From NCBI GenBank assembly GCA_023213395.1, contig CM041465.1:142173741-142237740 (forward strand): a stretch of 64,000 nt of DNA, in the 5' to 3' direction. The notes under the pieces were generated by a model that was given only the letters and a program-made list of their open reading frames with translations, did not search any database and had not been told where the DNA came from. Of the stretch, positions 1-11,119 are shown in pieces (positions within the stretch are counted from its first letter, which is position 1; each line of letters opens with the position of its first letter). The DNA is from Cycas panzhihuaensis. Lineage: Eukaryota; Cycadophyta. A program made the translations under genes and the position numbers.

Positions 1-1184
1 TTTTAAATGGTTATGTGGATTAAGAAATATTTTTCTAATAACCAAAATGTTTTGAAGTGAAAGGTGAAGAAAACAAGGTCTACAAACTTAAAAAAACCTT
101 ATATGGACTTAAGCAAACACCTAAAGCATGGTACTCTAGGATTGATAAATATTTTAATATTAAGGGATTCCAAAGAAGTTAATATGATTCAAATTTATAC
201 ATCAAGATAGAAGAAAGCTTCATACTTATTGTGGGCTTATATGTTAATAACCTGGTATACACTAACAATGATGTCACTTATTCCAAAGATTTAAAAAGGA
301 TATGTGCAAAGAATTTATGATGAAAGACTTGGGACTAATGCATTACTTCTTAGGTATAAAAGTTTAGCAAGATGAAAATGGGATATTCATCTCCCAAAGG
401 AAATACATATTAGACCTATTACACAAGTTTAACATGAGTAGTTACAAGCCACTTATAACTCTAATATGAATTGGGATGAAGTTATCTAAGTTTAAGGAAT
501 CATAATTAGTTAATCTTACACTCTATAGGCAATTGATTATGAGTTTAATTTACTTAACTTCAACTTAACTAGATATCATGTATGCAGTCAATGTGGTTTC
601 TAGATTCATGAATGAGCCTAAGGTAAAACATTAACAAGTAATAAAAATAAATCTTAGGTATCTAAAGGGTACAATTATATATGGATTATATTACAGGTCA
701 TTATAGGACTATAGATTATTAAGATTTATAGACTCAAACTAGGTAGGTTATGTAAATGATAGAAAATCTACCTCTGGTTACATATTTAATCTAGGTTTAG
801 TTATTATTTTATGGAGTTCAAAGAAATAGGCCACAATATCTCTATCTACTACAAAAGTAGAGTATAAAATAGTCGTAGCAAAAGCATGTAAAATAGTTTG
901 GCTTAGATGGTTACTACACGATTTATAAGAAAAATAGGTTGGTCTCACTTAGATATTTTATAATAATCAAAGCATAATTCAAATGACTTAGAATCTAGTA
1001 TTTCATGGAAGGACAAAGCATATTAAAACACATCTCTTTATCAAAGAGTCAATATAATAAAGTGAATTAGAATTAATCTATTATTACATAAAAGAATAGG
1101 TGGCAGACATATTTGCAAAGATACTTAGTAAGATAAAGTTTATTAAATTCATAGATAAACTTGGAGTCTTTGTAAATGGGCATT
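1..1184 (+). pseudogene. Ty1/copia pol 3' part (RT and RNase H), decayed
   Basis: This is the end of a copia polyprotein whose 5' part lies outside the window. Translation gives the RT stretch [20 protein letters not shown] near 90-150, then MKDLGLMHYFLGIKV (about 318-365), and the RNase H end with DRKSTSGYIF, WSSKK and LSTTKVEY (about 757-870). The RT catalytic motif at 240-251 reads YVNN, so both catalytic aspartates of the family's YVDD are asparagine. There are many in-frame stops, mostly TAG, and one frameshift near 315. The RNase H acidic positions are also partly changed to Lys. The copy cannot be functional. Family assignment is firm; lineage is not resolved. Confidence 0.9.
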
Positions 1185-1196
1185 GTGGGGGAGAAA
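1185..1196 (+). other. Polypurine tract of the copia element
   Basis: A purine run (GTGGGGGAGAAA) sits directly after the RNase H end and before a sequence beginning TATTAGAATAAT. The order RNase H, purine tract, LTR is the normal copia 3' layout, and the LTR's first bases TG appear to have decayed to TA. Confidence 0.65.
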
Positions 1197-1620
1197 TATT
1201 AGAATAATACCCATTACAACTCATATCCACCTAGTATTAATTACCCACATTAGGATGATAACCTAGATATTGGTAGAGATATCATGGCATCTTTATGTCA
1301 TACCTTAACCACACTTAGCCAAACCTTGTCAGATTTTAGTGCCATCCTTTCTAGCATTTGTTAATGCTAGAGAGTGGTAATCATTGAGTAGTAATCCTAC
1401 TTACATCTATTTATTCATAGGATTTGAGGACCTTGGTGTTTATTAATACCACCATTCTATTGGGTTAATGGTTATCTCTCTTATGCATTCTCTCTATTCC
1501 TTCTATCTCTTGATTCCATTAGGTGCAAGAACATGAAAGACTGATCAGACTGAGCTTGTATTGTATGACTACACAAATATATATAAAGAAAGTATAATTA
1601 TACGGATTAGTAAAAAAGGG
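1197..1620 (+). repeat. Probable 3' LTR of the copia element (right edge unresolved)
   Basis: The segment follows the polypurine tract and has no coding character. The 5' LTR partner lies outside the window, so neither the length nor the right edge can be confirmed. The right edge given is only where the sequence passes into A-rich and microsatellite DNA. Confidence 0.4.
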
Positions 1621-1659
1621 GTCTAAAAAAAAAAGCTAATATTTGGGGCTATCTAAATC

Positions 1660-2260
<601 letters not shown>

Positions 2261-2272
2261 GCTTTGATACCA
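2261..2272 (-). other. Primer-binding site (initiator-Met tRNA type)
   Basis: The minus strand reads TGGTATCAAAGC, the plant initiator-Met primer site used by many LTR retrotransposons. It directly abuts an LTR end (...TTTGACA). This marks a 5' LTR on the minus strand. Confidence 0.7.
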
Positions 2273-2814
2273 TGTCAAAGTAATCAATAATGCAAAGGAC
2301 CGTGATTCAATTCATTAAATGAGGAGAGGAAATCTCTTATATAAATATATCATGTATACATAAAAGGCCTAATGCATATTGGCTAAGTGTCACAAGTATA
2401 TGAAAGAGGGATTGGACACATAACCCTCAACGTTACCTTAGGAACTACAAAAGATAGAACATTATCATAGTTCTAACAAATATTCACTTAGAGAAATATC
2501 AAAATCTAAAATAAATTATCTAAATAATAATCATAGAAAAGGAGGACATGTGGCCTACAAACAAGTAAGATCTAAGAATAATAATCTTAAGAAGTGAGGG
2601 TACTTATGGCCCCAGAATAATAAAGCTTTAAGGGTGAAGCTTTTAAAGAAGAGAGGGCATGCTATGGCCTACCTCAAAGTTGGACACAACTATAATTGCA
2701 TATGTGTATTTATAATATGGCATAGGAATTAGCATGATATGCTATTATTTTCCCTTGGCATTGGTTCTTTATTAAATAACTTTACTTTGAGATAGGTCCC
2801 TAAGGAACCCAACA
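2273..2814 (-). repeat. Lone 5' LTR of a minus-strand retroelement
   Basis: On the minus strand the segment starts TGTTGGGTTCC and ends TTTGACA, so it has TG...CA ends and is 542 bp long. The primer site follows immediately. A TATA-like TTTATATAAG lies inside (minus strand, near 2340). No partner LTR or coding region is seen, and the flanking pentamers do not match. It is therefore a truncated element, or one whose body has been lost, rather than a clean solo LTR. Confidence 0.55.
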
Positions 2815-3453
2815 TTGTAAAAAATTTACTTACCTAAAATATTATATTCAAATATTTATAAAATTTATTCAATTTATTTAGGGTTTTTCCATGAATTTAT
2901 AGGTTTCACTAAAAAAATTGTAGGGTATTCTTTTTTGTGGCATCGCTTTATGTATATCTAACTTCATATTTTCTTTACTTTCTCTCATTTAGGACTCTAA
3001 TTTCAAACTTCAACAGCTTCCATGATGCTTTGCATCCTTGTCATTTCTCATTGTGACTTCTCTCATCTATTCCATGGTTGTATATGTCTACATCTAATCA
3101 TATGCATTGTCTTTGTCTTCTTCACCATAGATATCATTATTGCTTTTGCATGCTATTTGCATCCTCTTCTGTATGTTGTGATCTTTGTTTAAGGATGTAA
3201 TTACCTTCCTTTGTAGGTTTCACATACTTCTTATTTTTTTCTTCATTGTTTGTATATAGGAATCATGGGCATTTCATTCTTTTTGAATGTTTCTCTTTGA
3301 ACTCTAAGCTTCTTCTACAAAATTGTTGATGGTATTTGCTTTCATAGTGAGGGTTTCATCCCCCTCAATGAGACCTTATTTCAACATCCATAGGTCTAAA
3401 GTATATTTAGGTAAATCTATGGTTTTGTTGAGTATCCATAACCAGTAACAACA
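2815..3453. other. Unassigned AT-rich DNA
   Basis: Neither strand gives a coding frame I recognise. The plus strand is pyrimidine-rich from about 2970 to 3330. No terminal repeats are visible. Confidence 0.5.
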
Positions 3454-3885
<432 letters not shown>

Positions 3886-4306
3886 TTCTCATTTATTATT
3901 TTTTTTCTTTTAGCCTCTTTTCTAAATTAGACCCTTGAGATTTATATAAGTATCATATCAATATTTTGATATGCATCGTTAAATATATCAATAAAGAGAT
4001 CCATAGGTTTGAAAGAGCTTCTAGAAACATAAAAAGACTTATGTAGTAGACAACAAAATAGAAGAACATATATCTATTTCTTTTCACTAGCTACTTAGCT
4101 CCACCTGCAAATAAGATTTTTTCATGAACATGGAGCCTTTTTTAATCTTTGGATGGTAAAAGATATGTTTTTCAAATATTATATATAGCTTTATATTATG
4201 TCCACTAGCATGCAAAGAAGTTGCCATATGCCATCTGAAATATATTCTATTTTCTACTTTTAAAATATTATATTTGTGGCCTTCAAGAAATATTTGTATG
4301 TAACAT
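3886..4306. other. Unassigned AT-rich DNA
   Basis: No gene or repeat edge is recognised between the microsatellite and the next LTR. Confidence 0.5.
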
Positions 4307-4680
4307 TGTTATTAAAGAGAAAATATAATCGTAGAAGCAATGTGATAATAGAATTTTAAACCATGCAAAGAACAAATAGTATAAACAAGTCAAGCACTTA
4401 ATAAAGAATACCAGGAGATTCGAGTTTGAGCATAGACCTTTTATTAATATGAACAATAACTAAAGAATTATAGAGATGAATAAACCCTAACTTTTCTCAT
4501 CAACTCATCAAAGACTCATCCATAACCATGTTACATGTGCCATTACATAAGAATATAATGGGTGTAAACCACAAGCCCCCTAGTTGAGGGCCCTACAACA
4601 GGCCTCCAGAACCTACAAAGGGGCTTAGGTGTAATGCCTATACCCATGCAACACTTACAAGGTATTCAACATATATAACA
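4307..4680 (-). repeat. 3' LTR of the copia element
   Basis: It aligns along most of its length with 8781-9271, for example the stretch around CAACTCATCAAAGACTCATC at about 4500. It lacks two blocks that are present in the right copy. On the minus strand it begins TGTTATATATG, immediately after the polypurine tract. Confidence 0.9.
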
Positions 4681-4691
4681 ATCTCCTACTT
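4681..4691 (-). other. Polypurine tract
   Basis: The minus strand reads AAGTAGGAGAT immediately before the LTR start TGTTA. This primes plus-strand DNA synthesis and fixes the left LTR as the 3' LTR. Confidence 0.85.
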
Positions 4692-4734
4692 GTTGAACAC
4701 TTTACAAGAAATCTACATACATAACTACTTAATG

Positions 4735-7700
4735 CTAAAATCATAAACACCCATTGCAATTCTACACCATCTAAATGTTTCTATGTTAACAATCTTGGTC
4801 AATGAGTCTACAATATTCTCTTATGTAGCAATCTTCAATAAATCGACCTTGTAATATTAAACTATTTCCCTTACAAAATGGAACTACACATCAATATGCT
4901 TCATAAGAGCATGAAAAATGGGATTCTTTGCTAGGTAGATTACACTTTGACTATTACATTCTATCCTCATAACATCCTACTTGAAGCTAACATCTATGTA
5001 TAATCTCTGTAACCAAATTGCTTCCTTGCACGTATGAGTAGTTGCCATATATTCTGTTTCTGTGCTAGAAAGAGCCATAACTTACTGTTTTTTACTCATC
5101 CAACTGACTGCACCACCATAAAGGGTAAAAATATTCTCGCTTATAGATCTTCTACTATCAATATCTTTAGCCCAATCAACATCAATAAAACCTCTCAAGT
5201 TCACTATTCTACTCTCCATGAGATCTCCTTGATAGTAAATTCTATAGTCTGATGTACTATGTAGATACCTGAAAATCCTTTTTACAGCCACCTAATGCTC
5301 CCCACATGGGTTTAACATATACCTGCTAACTACTCCTACTGCATAGGTAATGTATGGTCAAGTGCAAACCATCACATACATCAGGCTACTAACAACACTA
5401 ACATAAGGGATACATTTCATGTCTCAAACTTCTTGGTCAATCTTTGGGAATTATTTAGTTGATAGTTTTAAACTATCATGAAGAGGAATATTAATTAGTT
5501 TACTATCCTACAACCTAAACCACTATAATATTATCTCAATGTATCATCTTTGGCTAAGCCAAATCTTCCTGCTTTTCCTATCTCTTTTAATCTTAATAGC
5601 CAAAATAAAATGTATAGCACTAAGGTCTTTCATCTCAAAGTGAGATGCCAGTTAGCCTTTCATAAGTTGGTTAATTTCTTTATTGTTACCAACTAAAAGG
5701 ATGTCATCAGCATATAAAGCTAAAATAACAAAATGATCACTAACATGTTTATAATAAATATAATGATCTACTTTGCTATGCATAAAGCCATCCACTAATA
5801 TATGTAAATCAAACTTATGATACCACATCCTTAGTGATTATTTCAAGCCATATAATAACTTATTCAACCTACACACCATATTCTCCTTTCTTGCAACATC
5901 AAACCCTTTAGGCTACAACATATAAATTTCTTCCTCGAGGTCATTGTGAAAAAATGCAGTCTTCACATCCATTTGATCCACCTTAAGGTCATAGGTAGCT
6001 GCTATAGCTAATAAAAATCTAATTGAAGTAACTTTTGTAACATGAGAAAATACCTCACCAAAATCTATGCCCTTGACTTGGGAACAACCCTTTGCTACCA
6101 AGTAAGCCTTGTACTTTTCCATAGTACCATCTGCCCAAAACTTCTTCTTAAAGATCCATTTATTATTAATAGGTTTTTATGCCATCAGGAAGATCCACCA
6201 AATCCCATGTGTTACTTTTATCTAATGCCATCATTTCTTCTTGTATAGCCCTCATCCAGAGTTGGATCTCTTTTTACTCTAAAGCCTCCTGAACAATACT
6301 TAGATTATCATCTATATAGATAAAACAAAAGAGGAGAGGTGAAAGTCTACATGAATATACCTATCAAGCTATCTTATCTCATGAGTTAATCTCCTTAAGA
6401 TGTGGGTTCTTGAAGTTGAACTACCTCTATAGTTGGTCCTTTCTATTTAGCTGACTCATATTCTGATATAGAATCTTCATCCCTTACCTCAAATTATACC
6501 TTCTTAGAGTGTTCCTCCTTGGTTCTTTATTAGGATTTAGAGATTTAAACTCCTCTCTAAAGACAACATCATGGTTATATATAACCTTTTATGTTTTGAG
6601 ATTATAAATCTTACACCCTTTAACAATAGCATCATAGCTAATAAAAATAGTCTTTTATGCTTTGAAATCAAGCTTAGTTCTCTGCTATCTAGGAACATGC
6701 ACAAAAGCTTCACAACCAAAAACTCTAAGATGACCAAGAGATAGTTTCTTACTAGACCATACTTCTTTAGGTGATTTGTATACTAATGCAGTTATTTGTG
6801 ATCTATTTATCAGGTAGCCTATAGTCATCATAACCTCAACCTATATTTTCTTCTATAATCTAGCAGTACTGAGCATACTCCTCAATCTCTCCAGTAAGGT
6901 CCTATTCATTCTTTCAGCAACTCTATTCTATTGTGGTATATAGAGAATTATCTTTTGCCTTACTATATCACATTACTTATAGAACTTCTCAAACTCCTTT
7001 GAGAAAAACTCATCTCCATTGTCAGTCCTCAGTACCTTGATCTACCTATCACTTTAATTCTCAACCAAGGCCTTGAATTCTTTGAATTTACTAAAGACTT
7101 TATATTTTTGCCTAAGAAAGTATAGCCATGTCTTTCTTAAGAAATCATCTATGAATGAGATAAAGTATTTACACCTACCCAATGAGGTACATCAACAGGT
7201 CCAAAAATATTGATATGTACTAATTGTAGAATACCCTTTGTTCTCTTCAAGCTTGAAGGAAATTAACTCGATTCTATTTTCCATATACATAACTCACAGA
7301 ATTTAAAATCAAATGAGCCATTAATTCCAGAGATGTCTTCTACTATACCTTTGGAGAATAAATCATGGAGGTCTTTCTCTCTACTATGGCCTAATCTCTG
7401 ATTCCACAATATAATTTTACCAGCAAGTGATATTTGAGTCATGTTTGCATTATTACTACTTTCTATAATAGTTAGATTGCAACTACTATCATATATCGTG
7501 CTTATATTAAGCTTGTATAGTGTTTCAAATCGAACCCATTTTGCTAACACCAATGCTTCTTGAACCATTCTATAACTATTTTTATTAAAAATCACTTCTA
7601 TTCCTACATCACCCAATTAATTAACAAATAATAGATTTATAGTTAGACCAAGAATATGACTTATATCAAGGATAGTTTTAACCCTTCCATCCTGAAATCA

Positions 7701-7949
7701 AAACTTCACCATTCCATGACCCACAATTTTATATGGGTAATGATCCCTAAGAAATACTTCACCTCCATTAATACTTGTATATTCACAAAACCACTTCCTA
7801 TGGGGAGTAACATGAAGTGAAGTACTAGAGTCAATTAACTAAGACTCAACATTTGACAACTTATCTAATATTACCAAATAAATATTACCATTAGCTTCAT
7901 TAGAGTCTTTTGCTACCATGGAATAAGTAGCTTCAAGTGACTTTCCCTT
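4735..7949 (-). pseudogene. Copia pol: protease, integrase, RT, RNase H (decayed)
   Basis: Read on the minus strand, the protease site near 7830 has DSSTSLHVTP, with Ser in place of the Gly of the catalytic DSG. The pre-integrase zinc region is open from 7616 to 7263 and contains LWNQRLGHSREKDLHDLF. Integrase continues to about 6540. RT begins in the open stretch 6122-5913, which contains KVDQMDVKTAFFHNDLEEEI. The catalytic YADD (codons at 5703-5714) is intact. RNase H includes GFIDVDWAKDIDSRRS (5291-5082) and LSSTETEYMA just below it. Stops, mostly TAG and TAA, interrupt every domain, so the copy is dead although several catalytic residues remain. Confidence 0.9.
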
Positions 7950-8696
7950 ATCAATCTTGACTTGACATTAGCTCTTCAGATGGCTAGCCTTCCCACATCT
8001 CCAACATACCAAGGGGCCTCTGCCTAGAGATTTGGATTTTCCTCTAGATTTTGGTTATTTGTTCCTAGGCATTTATTGGTTGTAATTCAATATTTGACCT
8101 CTTACTGCTAATATTTCTTTCAAATAATCCTCAAAAGATTTTTGCCTTGTCTCTTCTGATAGTAGAGCAGCAAGAACATCATCAAATTTCATGGAAGGAG
8201 CAGCTGTGCTACTAATTGTCATCAAAATATTATCTTAGGAATTAGGAAGTGAATATAGCAAGGTAATACACTTATCTTCTTCAGATATTGTTATCCCAAT
8301 TGAAATAAGCTGGCTCACCACAATGTTAAATATAGTGAGATAATTTATAACTACATCTCCATCACTCATCTTGGGTGAATACAACTTTTTCTGAAGAAAT
8401 AACTTATTAACCAAGGACTTAGTTTGATATAAGGCCTCTAACTTTCTCCACAGATCTTTAGCTATAGACTATGTGGCAATATTAAATAGTATTGTATCTA
8501 AAAGGCATAACATTATTAATCTAATTTTCTTTCAATCAAGCTTCTTCCATTCTTCATCACCCATAGTTACAAGCTTTGTTCCTACTATAGTGATCCATTG
8601 ATCCTTCTCGATGAGGATATCTTCCATCTTTGGCTTCCACAACTCAAAGTTCTAGCCATTGAACTTTTCAATCTTTATCTTTGTTATGTTTTCCAT
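7950..8696 (-). pseudogene. Copia gag (capsid and zinc knuckle), decayed
   Basis: The likely start ATG is at 8696 on the minus strand. The product opens MENITKIKIEKFNG and continues with the UBN2-type capsid pattern, including KDLWRKLEALYQTKSLVNK (about 8470-8410) and SEEDKCITLLYSLP. A CX2CX4HX4C zinc knuckle (C-W-R-C at its start) lies at about 8010-7965, with one stop inside its last spacer. Several in-frame stops are present. Gag would form the virus-like particle of the element. The start is about 70 bp downstream of the primer site, as expected for a short leader. Confidence 0.85.
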
Positions 8697-8763
8697 GATC
8701 TTTACACTCAATTTTATCGAACAAGGCTCCCACTTACTAAATGCCTTTCCACATAACTAAAAC

Positions 8764-8780
8764 CCATATCTCTAATACTA
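8764..8780 (-). other. Primer-binding site of the copia element
   Basis: The minus strand reads TAGTATTAGAGATATGGG directly after the 5' LTR. It matches the initiator-Met primer site except for transitions (TGG to TAG and CAG to TAG). Confidence 0.75.
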
Positions 8781-9271
8781 AATAAAGAGAAAATATAATA
8801 ATAGAAGTAATGTGATAACAAAATTTTAAACCATATAAAGAACAAATATCATAAACAAGTTAAGCACTCAATACAGAACACTAGGAGATTCAGGTTTAAG
8901 CATAGACCTTTTATTAATCTGAGCAATAGTTAAAGAATTACAAAGATGAATAAAACCTAACTCTTCTCATCAACTCATCAAAGACTCATCCATAACCATG
9001 TTATATGTGTCATTACATAAGAATATATAGACACAACATTACAAGATACCACCTTATAGTTTTACAATATAATGGACATAAATCACAAGCTGACAAAGAC
9101 CCTCATAAGACACTCAAAAGGGTTCCTACCCCCAAACTCCTACCTAGGGGCCACTAGCCCCATAGATCCCCCAGGTAGGGGCCCTACAATTGGCCCTTGT
9201 ACCCCACAAAGAGGCTCACATATAATGGTTATACCCATATAATGCTTGTAAAATATTCAACATATCTAACA
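8781..9271 (-). repeat. 5' LTR of the copia element
   Basis: It begins on the minus strand at 9271 with TGTTAGATATG and matches the left LTR. It retains about 120 bp in two blocks (about 9038-9075 and 9095-9175) that the left LTR has lost. Confidence 0.88.
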
Positions 9272-10339
9272 ATTATGAATCCAGATGCATGAAAAGTCTA
9301 GGTCATAAAAAGTATATTAAAATCTATCTTTTTGCATATAAACCTTTTAATTTTATAGCTTTAAAAAATGACTTTCTAGTAGCTTGAAAATAACCTTTAA
9401 CATGACTCAAAACATGTAATAAAATAGCCTCCAAAATATTATGAAAATAGTAGTAAAATAATCCTTAAACTTTGCATTTGTATCATTGTAAAATAACCCT
9501 AAAAATGCATTAAAGTGTAGCCCCCAAATATCTTAAAAGTCTATTTTTAAAAAATGGCATTTACTATATCAAAATAGGTACATGATGGTTCCTAAAAGGA
9601 TTAAAAAATATTGTAAATAATAACAAATAATAAGCTTTAAAAATAAAATAAAAAAGGTCCATAACTATACCCAAGAATTGAACATTAGGATCTAATACCA
9701 CAATGCTCATTTAGAGTTACATTTTTGATACCATAATGTTGGTTTTGGATGGAGGCAATGATAGTGGACCTAATAATATATAAAGAATAGATGATGATGT
9801 GACTATAGGATAAGTAATGAGATAAAAAATAAGATGAAATATTTACAAGGATGAAACACAATAAATTAAGAAGAATGGTTAATCATTGGATTATTAGAAA
9901 TAATTAAGTACATACTTATAAAACATCTCACCACATGTGATAACCCTCAAGGTCAACCTTTATGTGATAACATAATTATCAAGGTGCTACATATGTTAAT
10001 GTAACTATGAATATAAAATTTAAATAATACATGGGGAAGTATGAATGATGTTAAAATGTAATTAAATATTACATCTCATAAGCCTCATAAAATAATCAAT
10101 CCTAAAGAAGGTAAATGAACAGACTATAGTATCCAAAAAGAATGTTAAAGCTTCAATTCAATCTATTATTACTTATGGCATATTTTGGGACAACTAAATA
10201 TATTTTATTTATCTTATTATGGACCATCGTGGGAGTTTGATAAATAATATTTTTAATGTTATAATAGAATCTAGAACTTATTATAAGAATATAAATTAGA
10301 ATCCTATAATAGTGACTTGTAATAAGGTCATGAATCTAA
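9272..10339. other. Unassigned AT-rich DNA with a possible LTR edge
   Basis: No coding frame is recognised. At 9726-9737 the minus strand reads ...CAACATTATGGTATCAAAAA, which resembles an LTR end followed by an initiator-Met primer site. If so, an unpaired LTR extends rightward from 9737. No partner was found, so this is only a possibility. Some of this DNA should be the lost 3' LTR of the old gypsy element to the right. Confidence 0.4.
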
Positions 10340-10874
10340 ATAGCCAATTCACTTAGGATATGACCAAGAGGAATAGTCAGGACTTATTCTTCATTAAACA
10401 TAGAGAAGACAATTTGGGAGGTGGTGGATTCATTGAGGTGCTTTTTGAGGTAGGAAATACATTTAAATAAACATTTGGTCAAGATATAACCAAGAGGAAT
10501 AATGGGGACTAGTTTTTTATTAAGGATAGGGAGGATAGTTTGGGAGGTTGTGGATTTACCAAGGTGCTTTTTAAGGTAGAAAATAAGGAAAAAGTTATAA
10601 ATTTTGGTGTTAAGGTGGAGCTTAAAGGTATAAGCAACTTTTCCAATATGTTGAAAGATTTTCTACAAACTATAATAGTGGAGTTTGAGCTTGTGATTTT
10701 AATTTTACTTTAAGGATTATTGTTTATATGGTTAGAGGTGTAAAAGTATAAGGTCATCCATTGAAAATGACCAGTTAAAGTGGTACTAGTCAATAAGTTA
10801 TTTCATATAGCTCTAGGTGGTGGATAGGTTCTACTTGAGAGTATGGAGAATTTGGTCCATATCTTAGAGTTGTT
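10340..10874 (-). pseudogene. Old Ty3/gypsy integrase C-terminus, duplicated copies (left part)
   Basis: Minus-strand translation gives QHIGKVAYTFKLHLNTKIYN at about 10655-10595, the conserved tail after the gypsy integrase core. A second, shorter copy of the downstream part (about 10340-10455) follows the fuller copy (about 10480-10874). A third copy lies beyond the inserted element at 17694-18180. This is the downstream end of the old element that resumes at 17694. Stops are frequent. Confidence 0.75.
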
Positions 10875-11105
10875 TGTAACAGACCAGTTTTATTATTGAA
10901 GATTGGAGCAAAGTAGAAGAGCACACATATAAATGATTAAGAGTCAAATAATTGAATAATATAGATTGAATAAAGATTAATGATACATATTATAGTTAGA
11001 GTTAATTTTATATGCATATCATGTCCTTTTACAAAGGTTATATCTTTTCAGTGATACCCTTTTATTAATAATGATTAATTAATTCTTTTAAAGAGTTTCA
11101 TAACA
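10875..11105 (-). repeat. 3' LTR of the chromovirus
   Basis: 231 bp with TG...CA ends. It matches 17463-17693 without indels and is flanked on its inner side by the polypurine tract. Confidence 0.95.
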
Positions 11106-11119
11106 ATTCCTCCCTCTTA
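11106..11119 (-). other. Polypurine tract
   Basis: The minus strand reads AAGAGGGAGGAAT immediately before the LTR start TGTTATGAAAC. Confidence 0.9.

Larger units (their letters stand above)
4307..9271 (-). mobile_element. Ty1/copia retrotransposon, structurally complete, dead
   Basis: Two related LTRs (4307-4680 and about 8781-9271) bracket a primer site, gag, pol and a polypurine tract in the correct minus-strand order, so the element runs right to left. The minus-strand LTR starts TGTTA. Domain order is gag, protease, integrase, RT and RNase H, as in copia. Flanking pentamers (AACAT on the left, ATTAT on the right) do not match well enough to call a target duplication. The reading frame carries many stops. 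The LTRs differ in length (about 374 and 491 bp) because of two deletions in the left copy. Confidence 0.9.
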
